This document shows positions 43,292-51,513 of a DNA stretch of 64,000 bases, one piece after another. How positions within the stretch are numbered: position 1 is the stretch's first letter; each line of letters opens with the position of its first letter. Position numbers and translations under genes: made by a program. This DNA comes from an uncultured bacterium (GTDB taxonomy: Bacteria; Cyanobacteriota; Vampirovibrionia; Gastranaerophilales; Gastranaerophilaceae), in NCBI GenBank assembly GCA_902765215.1, contig CACWZA010000003.1, positions 1 to 64,000 of the forward strand. Reading direction: 5' to 3'. The notes below the pieces were generated by a model, which did no database searches, had not been told where the DNA came from, and worked only from the letters and a program-made list of their open reading frames with translations.

Positions 43292-43346
43292 TACACATCC
43301 CCTATCAATATTTATACGGACAACACGGACAAGAGCACAATCAATA

Positions 43347-43889
43347 CTAATTTAAAGGAATAATCAACTTTTGTCCTATTTTTATTGAATTTACATCTTT
43401 TAATGAGTTTTTAACCTGAATTTCTTTGATTTTTGCTTCGTCAAAACGACCGTAAAATCTAACAGAAATATCCTCAAGACTATCACCTGCCTGAACGGTA
43501 TATTCTTTTTCCGTAACAGGCTGTGCTTCTTCAACAGGAGCCTGTTTATCAGCAGGAATAAATGTAAATTTAACATTTTCTTTTGCAGGTTTAGGTGCAG
43601 AGAAGTTTATATCACGAAGAGGTGAATAACCGATAAAGAAACTTATAAATACTGCCACAACCAAGGAAAGGATAACACCTGAAAGTAATCCGACATAGAA
43701 ATATGCCTTTGGACTTCTGTTAGTTGTTGCCGCAATTCTGAAGTTTCTCCACAACATATCAAGTTCTGCTTGTTTATCAGTAATGTGGGCATTACTTCTG
43801 CCTTTTGCAGTATTGTAATCTGACAATGCACTGAGCATCGCCATCTTTTCTCTTGTAATGTTTGATCTTCTTAATGTAGAACTTTTCAT
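43347..43889 (-). CDS. Membrane-anchored LysM protein
   Basis: A 180-residue protein with a cytoplasmic N-terminus of about 60 residues, one membrane helix ([20 protein letters not shown]) and a C-terminal LysM domain ([18 protein letters not shown] to [10 protein letters not shown]) outside, which should bind peptidoglycan. ATG 43889 with GAGG upstream is preferred to a GTG at 43898. It precedes glyA by 55 bases. A role in linking the inner membrane to the cell wall is inferred. Confidence 0.8.
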   Translation of the reverse strand: MKSSTLRRSNITREKMAMLSALSDYNTAKGRSNAHITDKQAELDMLWRNFRIAATTNRSPKAYFYVGLLSGVILSLVVAVFISFFIGYSPLRDINFSAPKPAKENVKFTFIPADKQAPVEEAQPVTEKEYTVQAGDSLEDISVRFYGRFDEAKIKEIQVKNSLKDVNSIKIGQKLIIPLN

Positions 43890-44035
43890 TTTCCTCACCC
43901 AAATTTATTTTGATACACAAGTTTATCATAACAAAGAGTAACACAATAGTAAAATTAATTCAAGAATTTCATACATTTGGAGGAGGAATAAACAAAGAAT
44001 AATTTTGTGCTAAAATATACAGGAAAGGTGTAAAC

Positions 44036-44623
44036 ATGAAACTGTGTGTATTTCAGGGGACATTTAACCCTATCCACAAAATTCATTTAGAAATAGCGAA
44101 GTTTGCAAAAGAACATTACAACTTCGATAATGTGTTGTTTATACCGGCATTTATTCCGCCGCACAAGACGGTTGATAAAAATTTAGCTGCACACAGATAC
44201 AATATGGTTAAACTCGCAATATCAGATTATGACTATTTTAATATCAGCGATATTGAATACAGACACAATACAAATTCATACACCTACAACACAATAACAG
44301 AACTTTACAAAAAGTATGAAATAGAAGGAAAAATAAACTTCCTGATTGGAACAGATGCTTTTCTTCAGATACAGACATGGTATAAAACAGACAAATTAAA
44401 AGAATTAGTCCATTTCATAGTCTTTAAAAGAACAGACAATTTTAACGAATCTGATTTTGAATTTCTGAAAGAGAGCGGCTACGATTTTGAATTTTCACCA
44501 ATGGAATACACGGACATTTCATCAACAAAACTGAGAGAGCATATAAAGGGCGGTAAATCCGTAACGAACATGGAATTGCCGAAAGTTAAGGAGTACATAA
44601 CAGAAAATGGATTATATCTCTAA
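44036..44623 (+). CDS. nadD: Nicotinate-nucleotide adenylyltransferase
   Basis: A 195-residue nucleotidyl transferase of NAD synthesis. N-terminal FQGTFNPIHKIHLEIA contains the HxxH motif, PAFIPPHK is the substrate loop, LIGTDAFLQIQTW and the late ISSTKLREHIKGG are typical. It overlaps yqeK by 17 bases, the standard nadD-yqeK arrangement. Confidence 0.93.
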   Translation: MKLCVFQGTFNPIHKIHLEIAKFAKEHYNFDNVLFIPAFIPPHKTVDKNLAAHRYNMVKLAISDYDYFNISDIEYRHNTNSYTYNTITELYKKYEIEGKINFLIGTDAFLQIQTWYKTDKLKELVHFIVFKRTDNFNESDFEFLKESGYDFEFSPMEYTDISSTKLREHIKGGKSVTNMELPKVKEYITENGLYL

Positions 44624-45191
44624 AACCGAAACAATCGATTGGTTAAAAAAACACCTTGATACAGAGCGGTTTGAACACTCGATAGGAGTCGCAGAAACGG
44701 CGTCAGAACTTGCCGAAATGTTTAACCTCGATAAAGAAAGAGCATATACAGCAGGACTTCTGCACGACTGTGCGAAAAAGTTTTCAAAAGACGAAATGCT
44801 AAAGATTATGGAATCACTTCCTATTGAAGAATGCGAAATGATTAATCCAAAGACATACCACGCTCCTGTCGGCGCATATATTGCAAAAACAGAGTTTGGA
44901 ATAAAAGACGAAGAAATTTTATCGGCAATAAGATGGCATACACTCGGGAAACTCAATATGACCGATTTTGAAAAGGTTATTTTTATTGCGGATAAGATTG
45001 AACCGAGAACAAGACCACAAATGTATATAGATGCAATCCGTCCAAAATTGTTTGAAGAAAACGGGCTTGATATGGCACTTTTAGAGTGTTACAAAGGAAC
45101 GATAAAAAGTCTTGCAGACAGAAACCTTAAAATCTGCATAAGTACAATTGAAATCTATAATGAGTTATTGAAAAAATATGAAAAGAATTAA
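44607..45191 (+). CDS. yqeK: YqeK-type HD hydrolase (Ap4A hydrolase)
   Basis: A 194-residue HD-domain protein. RFEHSIGVAETASELAEMFN and AGLLHDCAKK supply the HD metal ligands, and SAIRWHTLGKLNMTDFEKVI and FIADKIEPRTR are conserved in YqeK, which cleaves diadenosine tetraphosphate symmetrically. rsfS normally follows yqeK; here a ketopantoate reductase-like gene does, overlapping by 14 bases. Confidence 0.9.
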   Translation: MDYISKTETIDWLKKHLDTERFEHSIGVAETASELAEMFNLDKERAYTAGLLHDCAKKFSKDEMLKIMESLPIEECEMINPKTYHAPVGAYIAKTEFGIKDEEILSAIRWHTLGKLNMTDFEKVIFIADKIEPRTRPQMYIDAIRPKLFEENGLDMALLECYKGTIKSLADRNLKICISTIEIYNELLKKYEKN

Positions 45192-46086
45192 AAATGTATT
45201 AATCTGCGGTTTAGGTGCAATCGGCGGATATTATGCATCACAAATTGCAGAACAGGATAACATTCAGTTAAAAATACTCGTAGACAAAGACCGTTTGGAA
45301 CGGTATAAAACAATGCCGAGAATTATTAACGGCAAAAAATGCAGTTTTGATTACACCCTGCCAAACGAAGAAAATTTCGGTGCAGACCTTATCATAATTG
45401 CTACAAAATCGTCGGGACTTACTGATGCCATAAAAAACATAAATAACTTCGTGAAAAATGATACAATTATCCTCTCTTTTCTTAACGGAATTACAAGCGA
45501 AAAAGAAATCTGTGATGTATACGGGGATAAGGTATTGTACTCATTTTTACTCGGACATACCTTCTTCAGAAAAGGGGAAGAAATCTCTCACGACGGACGG
45601 GCAAATATAATTTTCGGCTCTAAAACAGAAAATGATGAAAGAACAGAAGTTTTAAGAAACTTCTTTGAAGATATAAATGTAGGATACAGGGTATCCGACG
45701 ATATAATAAGCGAGCTTTGGCAAAAATTTGCATTCAATTGCTGCGTAAACCAACTGTCAGGAATAACAGGGTTAACCTTCGGACAGATAAAAAACTCTGA
45801 AAAATGTCTTGAACTGATAAAAAATATCTGTGGTGAAATATCTCAAATAGCAGAAAAAGAGTGTGTGAGCGGTTATAATAAACTGTGCGAACACACACTT
45901 CAGAGTCTTGATATTATGCTTCCTGAAGGGAAAACATCAATGCTTCAGGATATAGAAGCAAAAATCAAACCTGAAACTGATATTTTCGGAAAAACAGTCA
46001 TGTCGCTCGGGGAAAAACACAATATTCCAACCCCTTATAATACAATACTTACGGAACTCATAGAGTGCAAAACTGCTGAATTTTAA
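45178..46086 (+). CDS. Ketopantoate reductase family protein
   Basis: A 302-residue NADPH-dependent dehydrogenase of the PanE/ApbA family. N-terminal Rossmann motif LICGLGAIGGYYASQIAE; LSFLNGITSEKEI matches the N-G-I segment around the substrate-binding Asn; the C-terminal domain has LWQKFAFNCCVNQLSGITGL with the family catalytic Lys. As panD lies 5 kb away, pantothenate synthesis is a fair guess; other family members reduce different 2-oxo acids. Confidence 0.82.
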   Translation: MKRIKNVLICGLGAIGGYYASQIAEQDNIQLKILVDKDRLERYKTMPRIINGKKCSFDYTLPNEENFGADLIIIATKSSGLTDAIKNINNFVKNDTIILSFLNGITSEKEICDVYGDKVLYSFLLGHTFFRKGEEISHDGRANIIFGSKTENDERTEVLRNFFEDINVGYRVSDDIISELWQKFAFNCCVNQLSGITGLTFGQIKNSEKCLELIKNICGEISQIAEKECVSGYNKLCEHTLQSLDIMLPEGKTSMLQDIEAKIKPETDIFGKTVMSLGEKHNIPTPYNTILTELIECKTAEF

Positions 46087-46388
46087 CCAAGAAATGAAAC
46101 GGTAACTTCTTCACCGTCGAATAATTTAGGTTCTCTCGGCACAATCCTTACTTCATTATTAGTTCTTAAAAGTGCTGAATCAGAATGATTGAGTCCAAAG
46201 CCCTCTTTTGAAAACTTTTTGATTAGCTGATAGAAAAACTGTTTATCTGAAACATTGAAACTCTTATTAGAAACGACAGACTTCAGCAAATTATCCTGTG
46301 GCGCAGTCGTATGAGTAATGTGGGTAACCTTTTGCAGGTTTGACCACTTTGTAACCGATATAGATCCTGTAAAATTTATTCTCTCCAT
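46083..46388 (-). CDS. Hypothetical protein with N-terminal F-x-G motif
   Basis: A 101-residue protein beginning MERINFTGSISVTKWS. The INFTGS start resembles the short F-x-G leader seen in the AAA protein at 8.7 kb. No domain recognised. Its last 4 bases overlap the convergent reductase gene. It lies 12 bases after the next gene, so both form one unit. Confidence 0.5.
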   Translation of the reverse strand: MERINFTGSISVTKWSNLQKVTHITHTTAPQDNLLKSVVSNKSFNVSDKQFFYQLIKKFSKEGFGLNHSDSALLRTNNEVRIVPREPKLFDGEEVTVSFLG

Positions 46389-46400
46389 AACCTCGTACCG

Positions 46401-47423
46401 TTATTCGGCATATTTTATTAATGCTGATAATATATTAGCACAAGCTTTATCTTTATTCTTCCCTACAGGTATAATTGCTTTTCTGTCCCAGCTTTCTACT
46501 AAGTAGACCTCTTTCGGGAAGATAACGGAACGAGCAAATATTCTCAAATCGTCTATATCACGAGTTGAAAGAACATTTCTCGTAGACTGTTGAGCATTTA
46601 AACCATCAAGAACCGGAAATCCCATTGATGATGCTTCAAGCTCGGCTATTCCCAATTTGCCTAACATCTGATTACTCAAAATATTTTTAGCATTGCGGAT
46701 AGATGCAGACACAGATGGATTTTCTGCATTAGGTCGCTGATTATACATTTTCTGCACATAAGGAATATACCCTTTTTCCAACTCAGACAGGCGGACAATA
46801 GTAGTAATTGCCTTTTCTTCCGGAGTTAAGTCCATTTTTTCAAGATCAACACCAAAGCGTTTGCAGATATCAATTTCATTTTGTGTCGGCTTTAAAACAT
46901 CAAATTTTTCAACATCAATAGGTTCATATTCTTCTCGTTTTAAGAAAGAAAACAGACTAGGTAAAGAAGTATCATCCGAACTCGGTTTCTTCAGGAACGG
47001 ATTTTCAATCTCAGGACATCCCGGATCTTCAATCCCAAAAATATTGTTTTCATCCTTAGAAATATGCTTGATTACCTTTTTGTACAAGTCCATCTGCTCT
47101 TCCGATAAATTCAAATCTGTCATAAGCTTCTCTTTGTTCTTAGATAAAGACCTTACGAACTTACCCGAATTTATATCAAGACTGACAACATTTTTTGCCA
47201 TCTCATAGATATAATATGAAGGGTGATTTCCGTAATAGTATTCAAATTGAGGTTTTTTAAAGAAATCCACACTAATACGGGTTGGAGTTGCAATTGCGGT
47301 TGTGTCAGGAACAGCAGCCATAGTTACACCAATAATTGCAGTTTTAGCCGCAATAATGCCCTTACGCACTTTGTTTGATATATTATCACGGGATAGCGAC
47401 ACGCCTATTTTTGATATGTTCAT
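46401..47423 (-). CDS. Hypothetical 340-residue protein
   Basis: Unrecognised. A possible hydrophobic segment (KTAIIGVTMAAVPDTTAIAT, residues about 27-46) could be an atypical signal or membrane segment; the remainder is helical and charged, with a Pro-rich acidic middle (DDTSLPSLFSFLKREEYEPI). The C-terminal region ends in a more conserved-looking ARSVIFPKEVYLVESWDRKA. It is the last gene before the repeat-rich accessory region. Confidence 0.5.
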   Translation of the reverse strand: MNISKIGVSLSRDNISNKVRKGIIAAKTAIIGVTMAAVPDTTAIATPTRISVDFFKKPQFEYYYGNHPSYYIYEMAKNVVSLDINSGKFVRSLSKNKEKLMTDLNLSEEQMDLYKKVIKHISKDENNIFGIEDPGCPEIENPFLKKPSSDDTSLPSLFSFLKREEYEPIDVEKFDVLKPTQNEIDICKRFGVDLEKMDLTPEEKAITTIVRLSELEKGYIPYVQKMYNQRPNAENPSVSASIRNAKNILSNQMLGKLGIAELEASSMGFPVLDGLNAQQSTRNVLSTRDIDDLRIFARSVIFPKEVYLVESWDRKAIIPVGKNKDKACANILSALIKYAE

Positions 47424-47550
47424 TATAATGTCCTTAACTAAAGCTTAAAAAATAAAATAATTGCAATACTTTTAGAATGTAACTGAAAAAATTTTTTTGC
47501 TGATTATATTCAAAATGGATTAATATAAGTTAACAAAAAAGAGCATAAAA

Positions 47551-47756
47551 AAAAGATTTTCAACCACCGTTGAAAATCTTTTCTAGTTTAATTGGTTGCG
47601 GGAGCCGGACGTTTTGAGCACTCGGGCTCGAAACAAAAGGTTATAATAAGGTTCAAATCCAGCATTCTGAGCAAAAAAAGATTTTCAACCACTGTTGAAA
47701 ATCTTTTCTAGTTTAAATGGTTGCGGGAGCTGGACGTTTTGAGCACTCGGGCTCGA
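47551..47756. repeat. Tandem terminator/tRNA-end repeat, two units 125 bases apart
   Basis: Unit A (47551-47631) and unit B (47676-47756) are 81 bases each with about three mismatches. Each starts with a perfect 14-bp hairpin (AAAAGATTTTCAAC / GTTGAAAATCTTTT), then CTAGTTTAA, then GGTTGCGGGAGC[C/T]GGA, which is the complement of an initiator tRNA 3' end, then a shared 22-base segment. Only two units with a long period, so this is not CRISPR. Read on the minus strand, each is a tRNA end followed by its terminator. The rest of 47424-47968 shows no gene. Confidence 0.8.
47633..47734. repeat. Left copy of a 102-105-bp direct repeat
   Basis: Matches 56163-56267 with a few substitutions and small length changes in the A-run. 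It contains GGTTCAAATCCAGC, the terminator hairpin and GGTTGCGGGAGCTGGA. It bounds the 8.5-kb accessory segment on the left. Confidence 0.8.
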
Positions 47757-47764
47757 TGTAAAAC

Positions 47765-47780
47765 AACACTTAGTTTTACT
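47765..47780. repeat. Outer 16-bp inverted repeat, left
   Basis: AACACTTAGTTTTACT, exact reverse complement of 55936-55951. A related direct copy with one change lies at about 56062. Confidence 0.65.
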
Positions 47781-47862
47781 TCTCTTAACAGTTAGTATGA
47801 CTTCTTTTCCATAAATGATTTTAAAATTTTTCAATAATGTTCAGATTAATATCAAAAAAAAT

Positions 47863-47878
47863 CTGTCAATTCCTGTAC
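47863..47878. repeat. Inner 16-bp inverted repeat, left
   Basis: CTGTCAATTCCTGTAC, exact reverse complement of 55872-55887. Together with the outer pair it forms nested ends, but the sequence between the two blocks differs in length (82 against 48 bases). Confidence 0.65.
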
Positions 47879-47968
47879 TAAATTCTGTCAAAGATTTAAG
47901 TCATAATTTTTTATTTAGATACAGCTGTCATTCTTCAGCTAACTTAGGATTGATTTTAAATAATTGTT

Positions 47969-48655
47969 TTAAACTTTAACATCCCATGATGAAATACTTC
48001 CACTATTTGGCAAACCTGCTTCGTATTTTTCTTCAATTTGTTTAATAATACTATCTATATCAGTACCATAAACTTTTAATTCAAATTCTTCTAATTTATT
48101 ATCATAAGAACCGTCTTTTATTTTTTCAACAAGTTCATTGTATTTTTCTTTGTTTCTTTCTCTTAATTCTTCTAATTTTTCTTCCCATTCTTCTCTTTTC
48201 TCTTTTTGTTCTGCCTTTTTGCTTTCTGGATTTTCTTTTGCAATTTTTCCATCAGGGTCGTTTGTACTACCGCTTACACAAGAAAAATTGCCGTTAGCAT
48301 CAACCGAAAAATTTGCATAAGTTACCACAGGACTTCCCGGAGCCATAGCAACTTTGCTTTTCAAAAGCTCTATACTAATAGGAATGGCTTCTAGATTTTC
48401 TTCTAGCTTTTGTGCCTGTTCAGGGTCATTTGCACATTTTGCTAAATATTTACTAGAAATTGATACTGTTGTTGGCACACCTGACATTGAAGTTGTTTTA
48501 CCAAGAAAACTAAACTTATCCATTAAAGTCTTTTTGTATTCATCAACACTTACTTTTTTAGGTGTTTCATTTCTAGTATTTTCAGTTTTATTTTCAGACA
48601 AATTAAGTTCTGTTTTTATATAATTACTTTGGTCAGTATTAATTTCTAAAGCCAT
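47969..48655 (-). CDS. Hypothetical protein resembling DUF6033
   Basis: A 228-residue soluble, charged protein. TVSISSKYLAKCANDPEQAQ followed by KLEENLEAIP recalls a segment shared by DUF6033-like proteins of gut Firmicutes, but I am not certain of it. A coiled coil follows (EQKEKREEWEEKLEELRERN). There is no signal peptide. It ends 200 bases from the tandem tRNA-end repeat and shares orientation with the efflux operon. The function is unknown. Confidence 0.55.
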   Translation of the reverse strand: MALEINTDQSNYIKTELNLSENKTENTRNETPKKVSVDEYKKTLMDKFSFLGKTTSMSGVPTTVSISSKYLAKCANDPEQAQKLEENLEAIPISIELLKSKVAMAPGSPVVTYANFSVDANGNFSCVSGSTNDPDGKIAKENPESKKAEQKEKREEWEEKLEELRERNKEKYNELVEKIKDGSYDNKLEEFELKVYGTDIDSIIKQIEEKYEAGLPNSGSISSWDVKV

Positions 48656-48797
48656 AATTTACTTCGATTAATTTAATTATCCTTGTATGTTATAGTAATT
48701 GTAATGCCCGATTTCTGTCATTAAACTATAAATCCTCTTGGTGACTAATAACATCATATCTCTATTTAATCTATTTTTCAACCCTTCTATATAGCCT

Positions 48798-48974
48798 TTA
48801 GGCTTCTGCCTCAATATTTCCTTCTGTTTTTAAAGAATCATCTGATTCGTTTTCATCTAATCCGTATTCTTTAATTATATCTTTTATATCGTTTTTGGAT
48901 TCATTTTCTTTATGTTTAGCACAGTAGTCGTTATATTCTTTATATGTAACAACTTTATCTTTGTTTGTATCCAC
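48798..48974 (-). pseudogene. C-terminal fragment of an EF-hand protein gene
   Basis: An open frame of 58 codons whose first residues, DTNKDKVVTYKE, form a complete EF-hand calcium loop, followed by an acidic helical tail ending NIEAEA. It has no ribosome binding site. The coding similarity stops exactly where the 61-bp direct repeat begins (48974), beyond which the frame meets TAG. It therefore looks like the 3' remainder of a gene broken by a rearrangement. The rest of 48656-49159 has no gene. Confidence 0.6.
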
Positions 48975-49034
48975 CCTATAAACACTAAACTTGGAAAAAA
49001 AGTAAAACTAGGAAAAAAAGTAAAAACGGTCATT
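48974..49034. repeat. Perfect 61-bp direct repeat, left copy
   Basis: Identical to 56097-56157. It contains AAACTTGGAAAAAAAG followed by TAAAACTAGGAAAAAAAG, a short internal duplication. The two copies enclose the whole efflux operon, the transposase remnant, the 306-residue gene and HU. Confidence 0.9.
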
Positions 49035-49041
49035 TGTAAAA

Positions 49042-49085
49042 GGTCACATGGTGTGATTATTTAGGTCAGATGGATTGACTATTTC
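49042..49085. repeat. Two adjacent 22-bp imperfect direct repeats
   Basis: 49042-49063 and 49064-49085 agree at 17 of 22 positions (GGTCA[C/G]ATGG start). They directly follow the 61-bp repeat. Twenty-two bases is the size of a Mu-type transposase binding site, but no other copy was found by eye. Confidence 0.55.
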
Positions 49086-49159
49086 AGGCAAAAAACATTC
49101 TTGTTTTAAAATAAATTTAGTTGAATTGTACAAAAATATTTACAATTTCAATGTTATTT

Positions 49160-50359
49160 TTATTCTATTTCAGATTTTATTTTCTTCATTGTATAGCAAG
49201 CGGCTACAAAATATAGGCAGCATAAACCTAATAATATCCAAAAATCTTTTTGAACTTGACAAAAACTTGCACCCATTTGATTTATTTTTACGAGTCCGTC
49301 TGCGGCAGTTTCAAACGGAATAAATTTTGATAGGACATTCAATACTGTGGGGATTGATTCTTTCGGCCAAACAAACCCGGGTAAAAATATTAAAGGTACA
49401 GACGATACTATCATTATAAAAAATGAAATTTCACGTTTTTTGCAGAAATATACTAAACTTATTCCTAAAAAAGCACTTGCAAACAAAAACGGAACCAGTA
49501 TCAAAAACATCGGGATAAGATTATATGTCATATCATAAGTTACAAGCGTAGGGAATATCAGGAAAAATATCAGCGCATAAATGAAATACAATAAAACATA
49601 GGCTAAACTTTTTCCTATAACAATTTCAATAGGATTATTTGAATAAGGATTGATTGCGTTGAGTTTTGTAAGTTTCCAGTTTCCGTTTTCTCCTCTTTCT
49701 TTAAATCCGCTAATTCGTTCACGCAAAGTTGCATTGAGCATACTAACCCCAATTAACATTGTTTGCTGCAAAATCATAATCAAAATCAAGGGATAAATAT
49801 AGTTTTGATAACTTCCAATCGGATTATAAAGCGGATTTTGGACAAATTCTACAGGATTTACCAGAGATTTTGCAACTTCTTTCGGGGTCCCTTTTTTCAT
49901 CAATGTTCCGACTTCAATTTTCGCTCCGGTTTCACCCGCAACAGTTGCAACTGCTGTTGCAATATTTTTGTATATTATTAAATATGCACTATCAGTATAA
50001 GACGATACAAAAGACGGATTTCCGCGTTTTATATCCCGCTCAAAATCTTTAGGTATAAGTACAAACGCTCTAATCTTATTTTTGTAATACTCCGATTTTG
50101 CGTCTTCAATATCTTTTGGGGTTTCAATTACTTCAATATACTCGGTCGCATTCAAATCCCGGATAAACTTCTGAGATAAAGAAGTATTATCGTTATCAAC
50201 GACCCCAATTGGAACATTTCTTAGAGCATTGTTAGCAAATGGTATCGTATAAAAAAGACTGTACAGAAAAATTGCTCCGACCATAATCAAGCTACTGCCG
50301 GGGTCTTTAAATATTTCAACAAATTCATTTTTTAAAATTTTTATTATATCTGATACCAT
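49160..50359 (-). CDS. ABC-2-type permease (YhhJ/YbhR-like), second of two
   Basis: A 399-residue membrane protein of the ABC2_membrane_3 type: one N-terminal helix, a periplasmic domain of about 150 residues (IGVVDNDNTSLSQKFIRDL), then five helices, ending with FLPGFVWPKESIPTVLNVLS, the W/P-rich loop typical of this family. It overlaps the preceding permease gene by 16 bases. With its partner it should form the inner-membrane part of a drug or lipid exporter, but no ATP-binding gene lies beside it. Weak hairpin TTGAAATTGT/ACAATTCAA follows near 49131-49160. Confidence 0.88.
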   Translation of the reverse strand: MVSDIIKILKNEFVEIFKDPGSSLIMVGAIFLYSLFYTIPFANNALRNVPIGVVDNDNTSLSQKFIRDLNATEYIEVIETPKDIEDAKSEYYKNKIRAFVLIPKDFERDIKRGNPSFVSSYTDSAYLIIYKNIATAVATVAGETGAKIEVGTLMKKGTPKEVAKSLVNPVEFVQNPLYNPIGSYQNYIYPLILIMILQQTMLIGVSMLNATLRERISGFKERGENGNWKLTKLNAINPYSNNPIEIVIGKSLAYVLLYFIYALIFFLIFPTLVTYDMTYNLIPMFLILVPFLFASAFLGISLVYFCKKREISFFIMIVSSVPLIFLPGFVWPKESIPTVLNVLSKFIPFETAADGLVKINQMGASFCQVQKDFWILLGLCCLYFVAACYTMKKIKSEIE

Positions 50360-51510
50360 AAATCCTCGTTATTAGCGTGTTTTTTTAATAGAGGTACAAA
50401 CATTGTACCCAGTAATCCTATTGCCATTATCCAAAATAAATATATTAAATCATATTTTAGCATAAATCCTTTCATCGCTTGATCAATAAGCAGGTTTACA
50501 TAAGGTCTTACCGGTAATAATGAACTGTAAAACCTTGTAAACAAAGGCATTCCCATGTTAGGGAAAGTCATTCCTGCAAGGCTAAAACCTAAAGATGTAT
50601 AAAATGCGCCGACACTCATTGCAAAACGTAAGTTTGAAAGTACTGCAACAAAAGCCAAACCCATAAGTTGATAAGCTAAAAGAAAAATGCCACTTGAAAA
50701 AATTGTAAATAAAATATTCCCCTCAAACGGAGCACCATAAATTATTACATAGCCACCATAGACAATAAACATTTGTATCAAAAGTACAATAAGATATACT
50801 GAAAGTTTACCAAAAGCTGCGCTAATTATTGAATTATCAGCCTCTTTTAGCCATTCTTTTGTTGTTCCCTCTTTAAATTCAATACCAAGTGTCCAAACTG
50901 CAAGTAATACCGCAAAAATTTGGAACACATGTGCAACAGCTGCGTAAGATAAAAAGTATGAGTAGTTCAAATAAGGATTTGATTTGATTTTTTCATCAAC
51001 TCTTATCAAATTTATTTTAGAAAGTGTCGGATCTTTTGCTAGTCCTTTTTTCATTCGTATTTGCGCATCAACGGATTTTGTTAATGTCATAACAGTACTT
51101 TGTATATCTTTTGTAATAATACTTCCGATTAAAATCATTTGATTATTGTAATAGTAAACAATTTGCGGAGTATTATTTCTGTTTAAATCTTTTTTGAAAT
51201 CTTTAGGATAAACAATAATTGCATAGACTTTACCTTCTTTTATCAAGTCGTATCCTTGATTATAATTCTCAACTTTATAACGAACTTTAGCAGATGGCGT
51301 TGAATCAATTGCCCTTGTTATTGTTCTTGTAATATCACTGTTATCTAAATCCAGAACCGCAATCGGTAAGTTTTTAGGAATTCCTGCGCTAAATGTCCAA
51401 ATTACAACAATCGAAAAAACTATCGGTGCAATAAACAACATCACCATTAAAAATTTATTGGATTTAATCTTTGATATTTCACGTTTTATGGTGTTAATAA
51501 ACCTGTTCAT
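50344..51510 (-). CDS. ABC-2-type permease (YhhJ/YbhS-like), first of two
   Basis: A 388-residue membrane protein with the same plan: N-terminal helix (FLMVMLFIAPIVFSIVVIW), periplasmic domain with IAVLDLDNSDITRTITRAID, then five helices and FSLAGMTFPNMGMPLFTRFY. It is a paralogue of the downstream permease, as in YbhS/YbhR. It begins 3 bases after the HlyD-type gene stop. Confidence 0.88.
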   Translation of the reverse strand: MNRFINTIKREISKIKSNKFLMVMLFIAPIVFSIVVIWTFSAGIPKNLPIAVLDLDNSDITRTITRAIDSTPSAKVRYKVENYNQGYDLIKEGKVYAIIVYPKDFKKDLNRNNTPQIVYYYNNQMILIGSIITKDIQSTVMTLTKSVDAQIRMKKGLAKDPTLSKINLIRVDEKIKSNPYLNYSYFLSYAAVAHVFQIFAVLLAVWTLGIEFKEGTTKEWLKEADNSIISAAFGKLSVYLIVLLIQMFIVYGGYVIIYGAPFEGNILFTIFSSGIFLLAYQLMGLAFVAVLSNLRFAMSVGAFYTSLGFSLAGMTFPNMGMPLFTRFYSSLLPVRPYVNLLIDQAMKGFMLKYDLIYLFWIMAIGLLGTMFVPLLKKHANNEDLWYQI

Positions 51511-51513
51511 AAA

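Noticed and set aside
47650-47663. Plus-strand tRNA suggested by GGTTCAAATCCAGC
   Set aside because: The T-arm string is not followed by a matching acceptor stem and no anticodon arm can be folded; it is an inverted copy of the T-arm of the scar.
47551-47756. CRISPR-like array
   Set aside because: Only two units, period 125 bases, unit is a terminator plus a tRNA end, and no cas genes are present.
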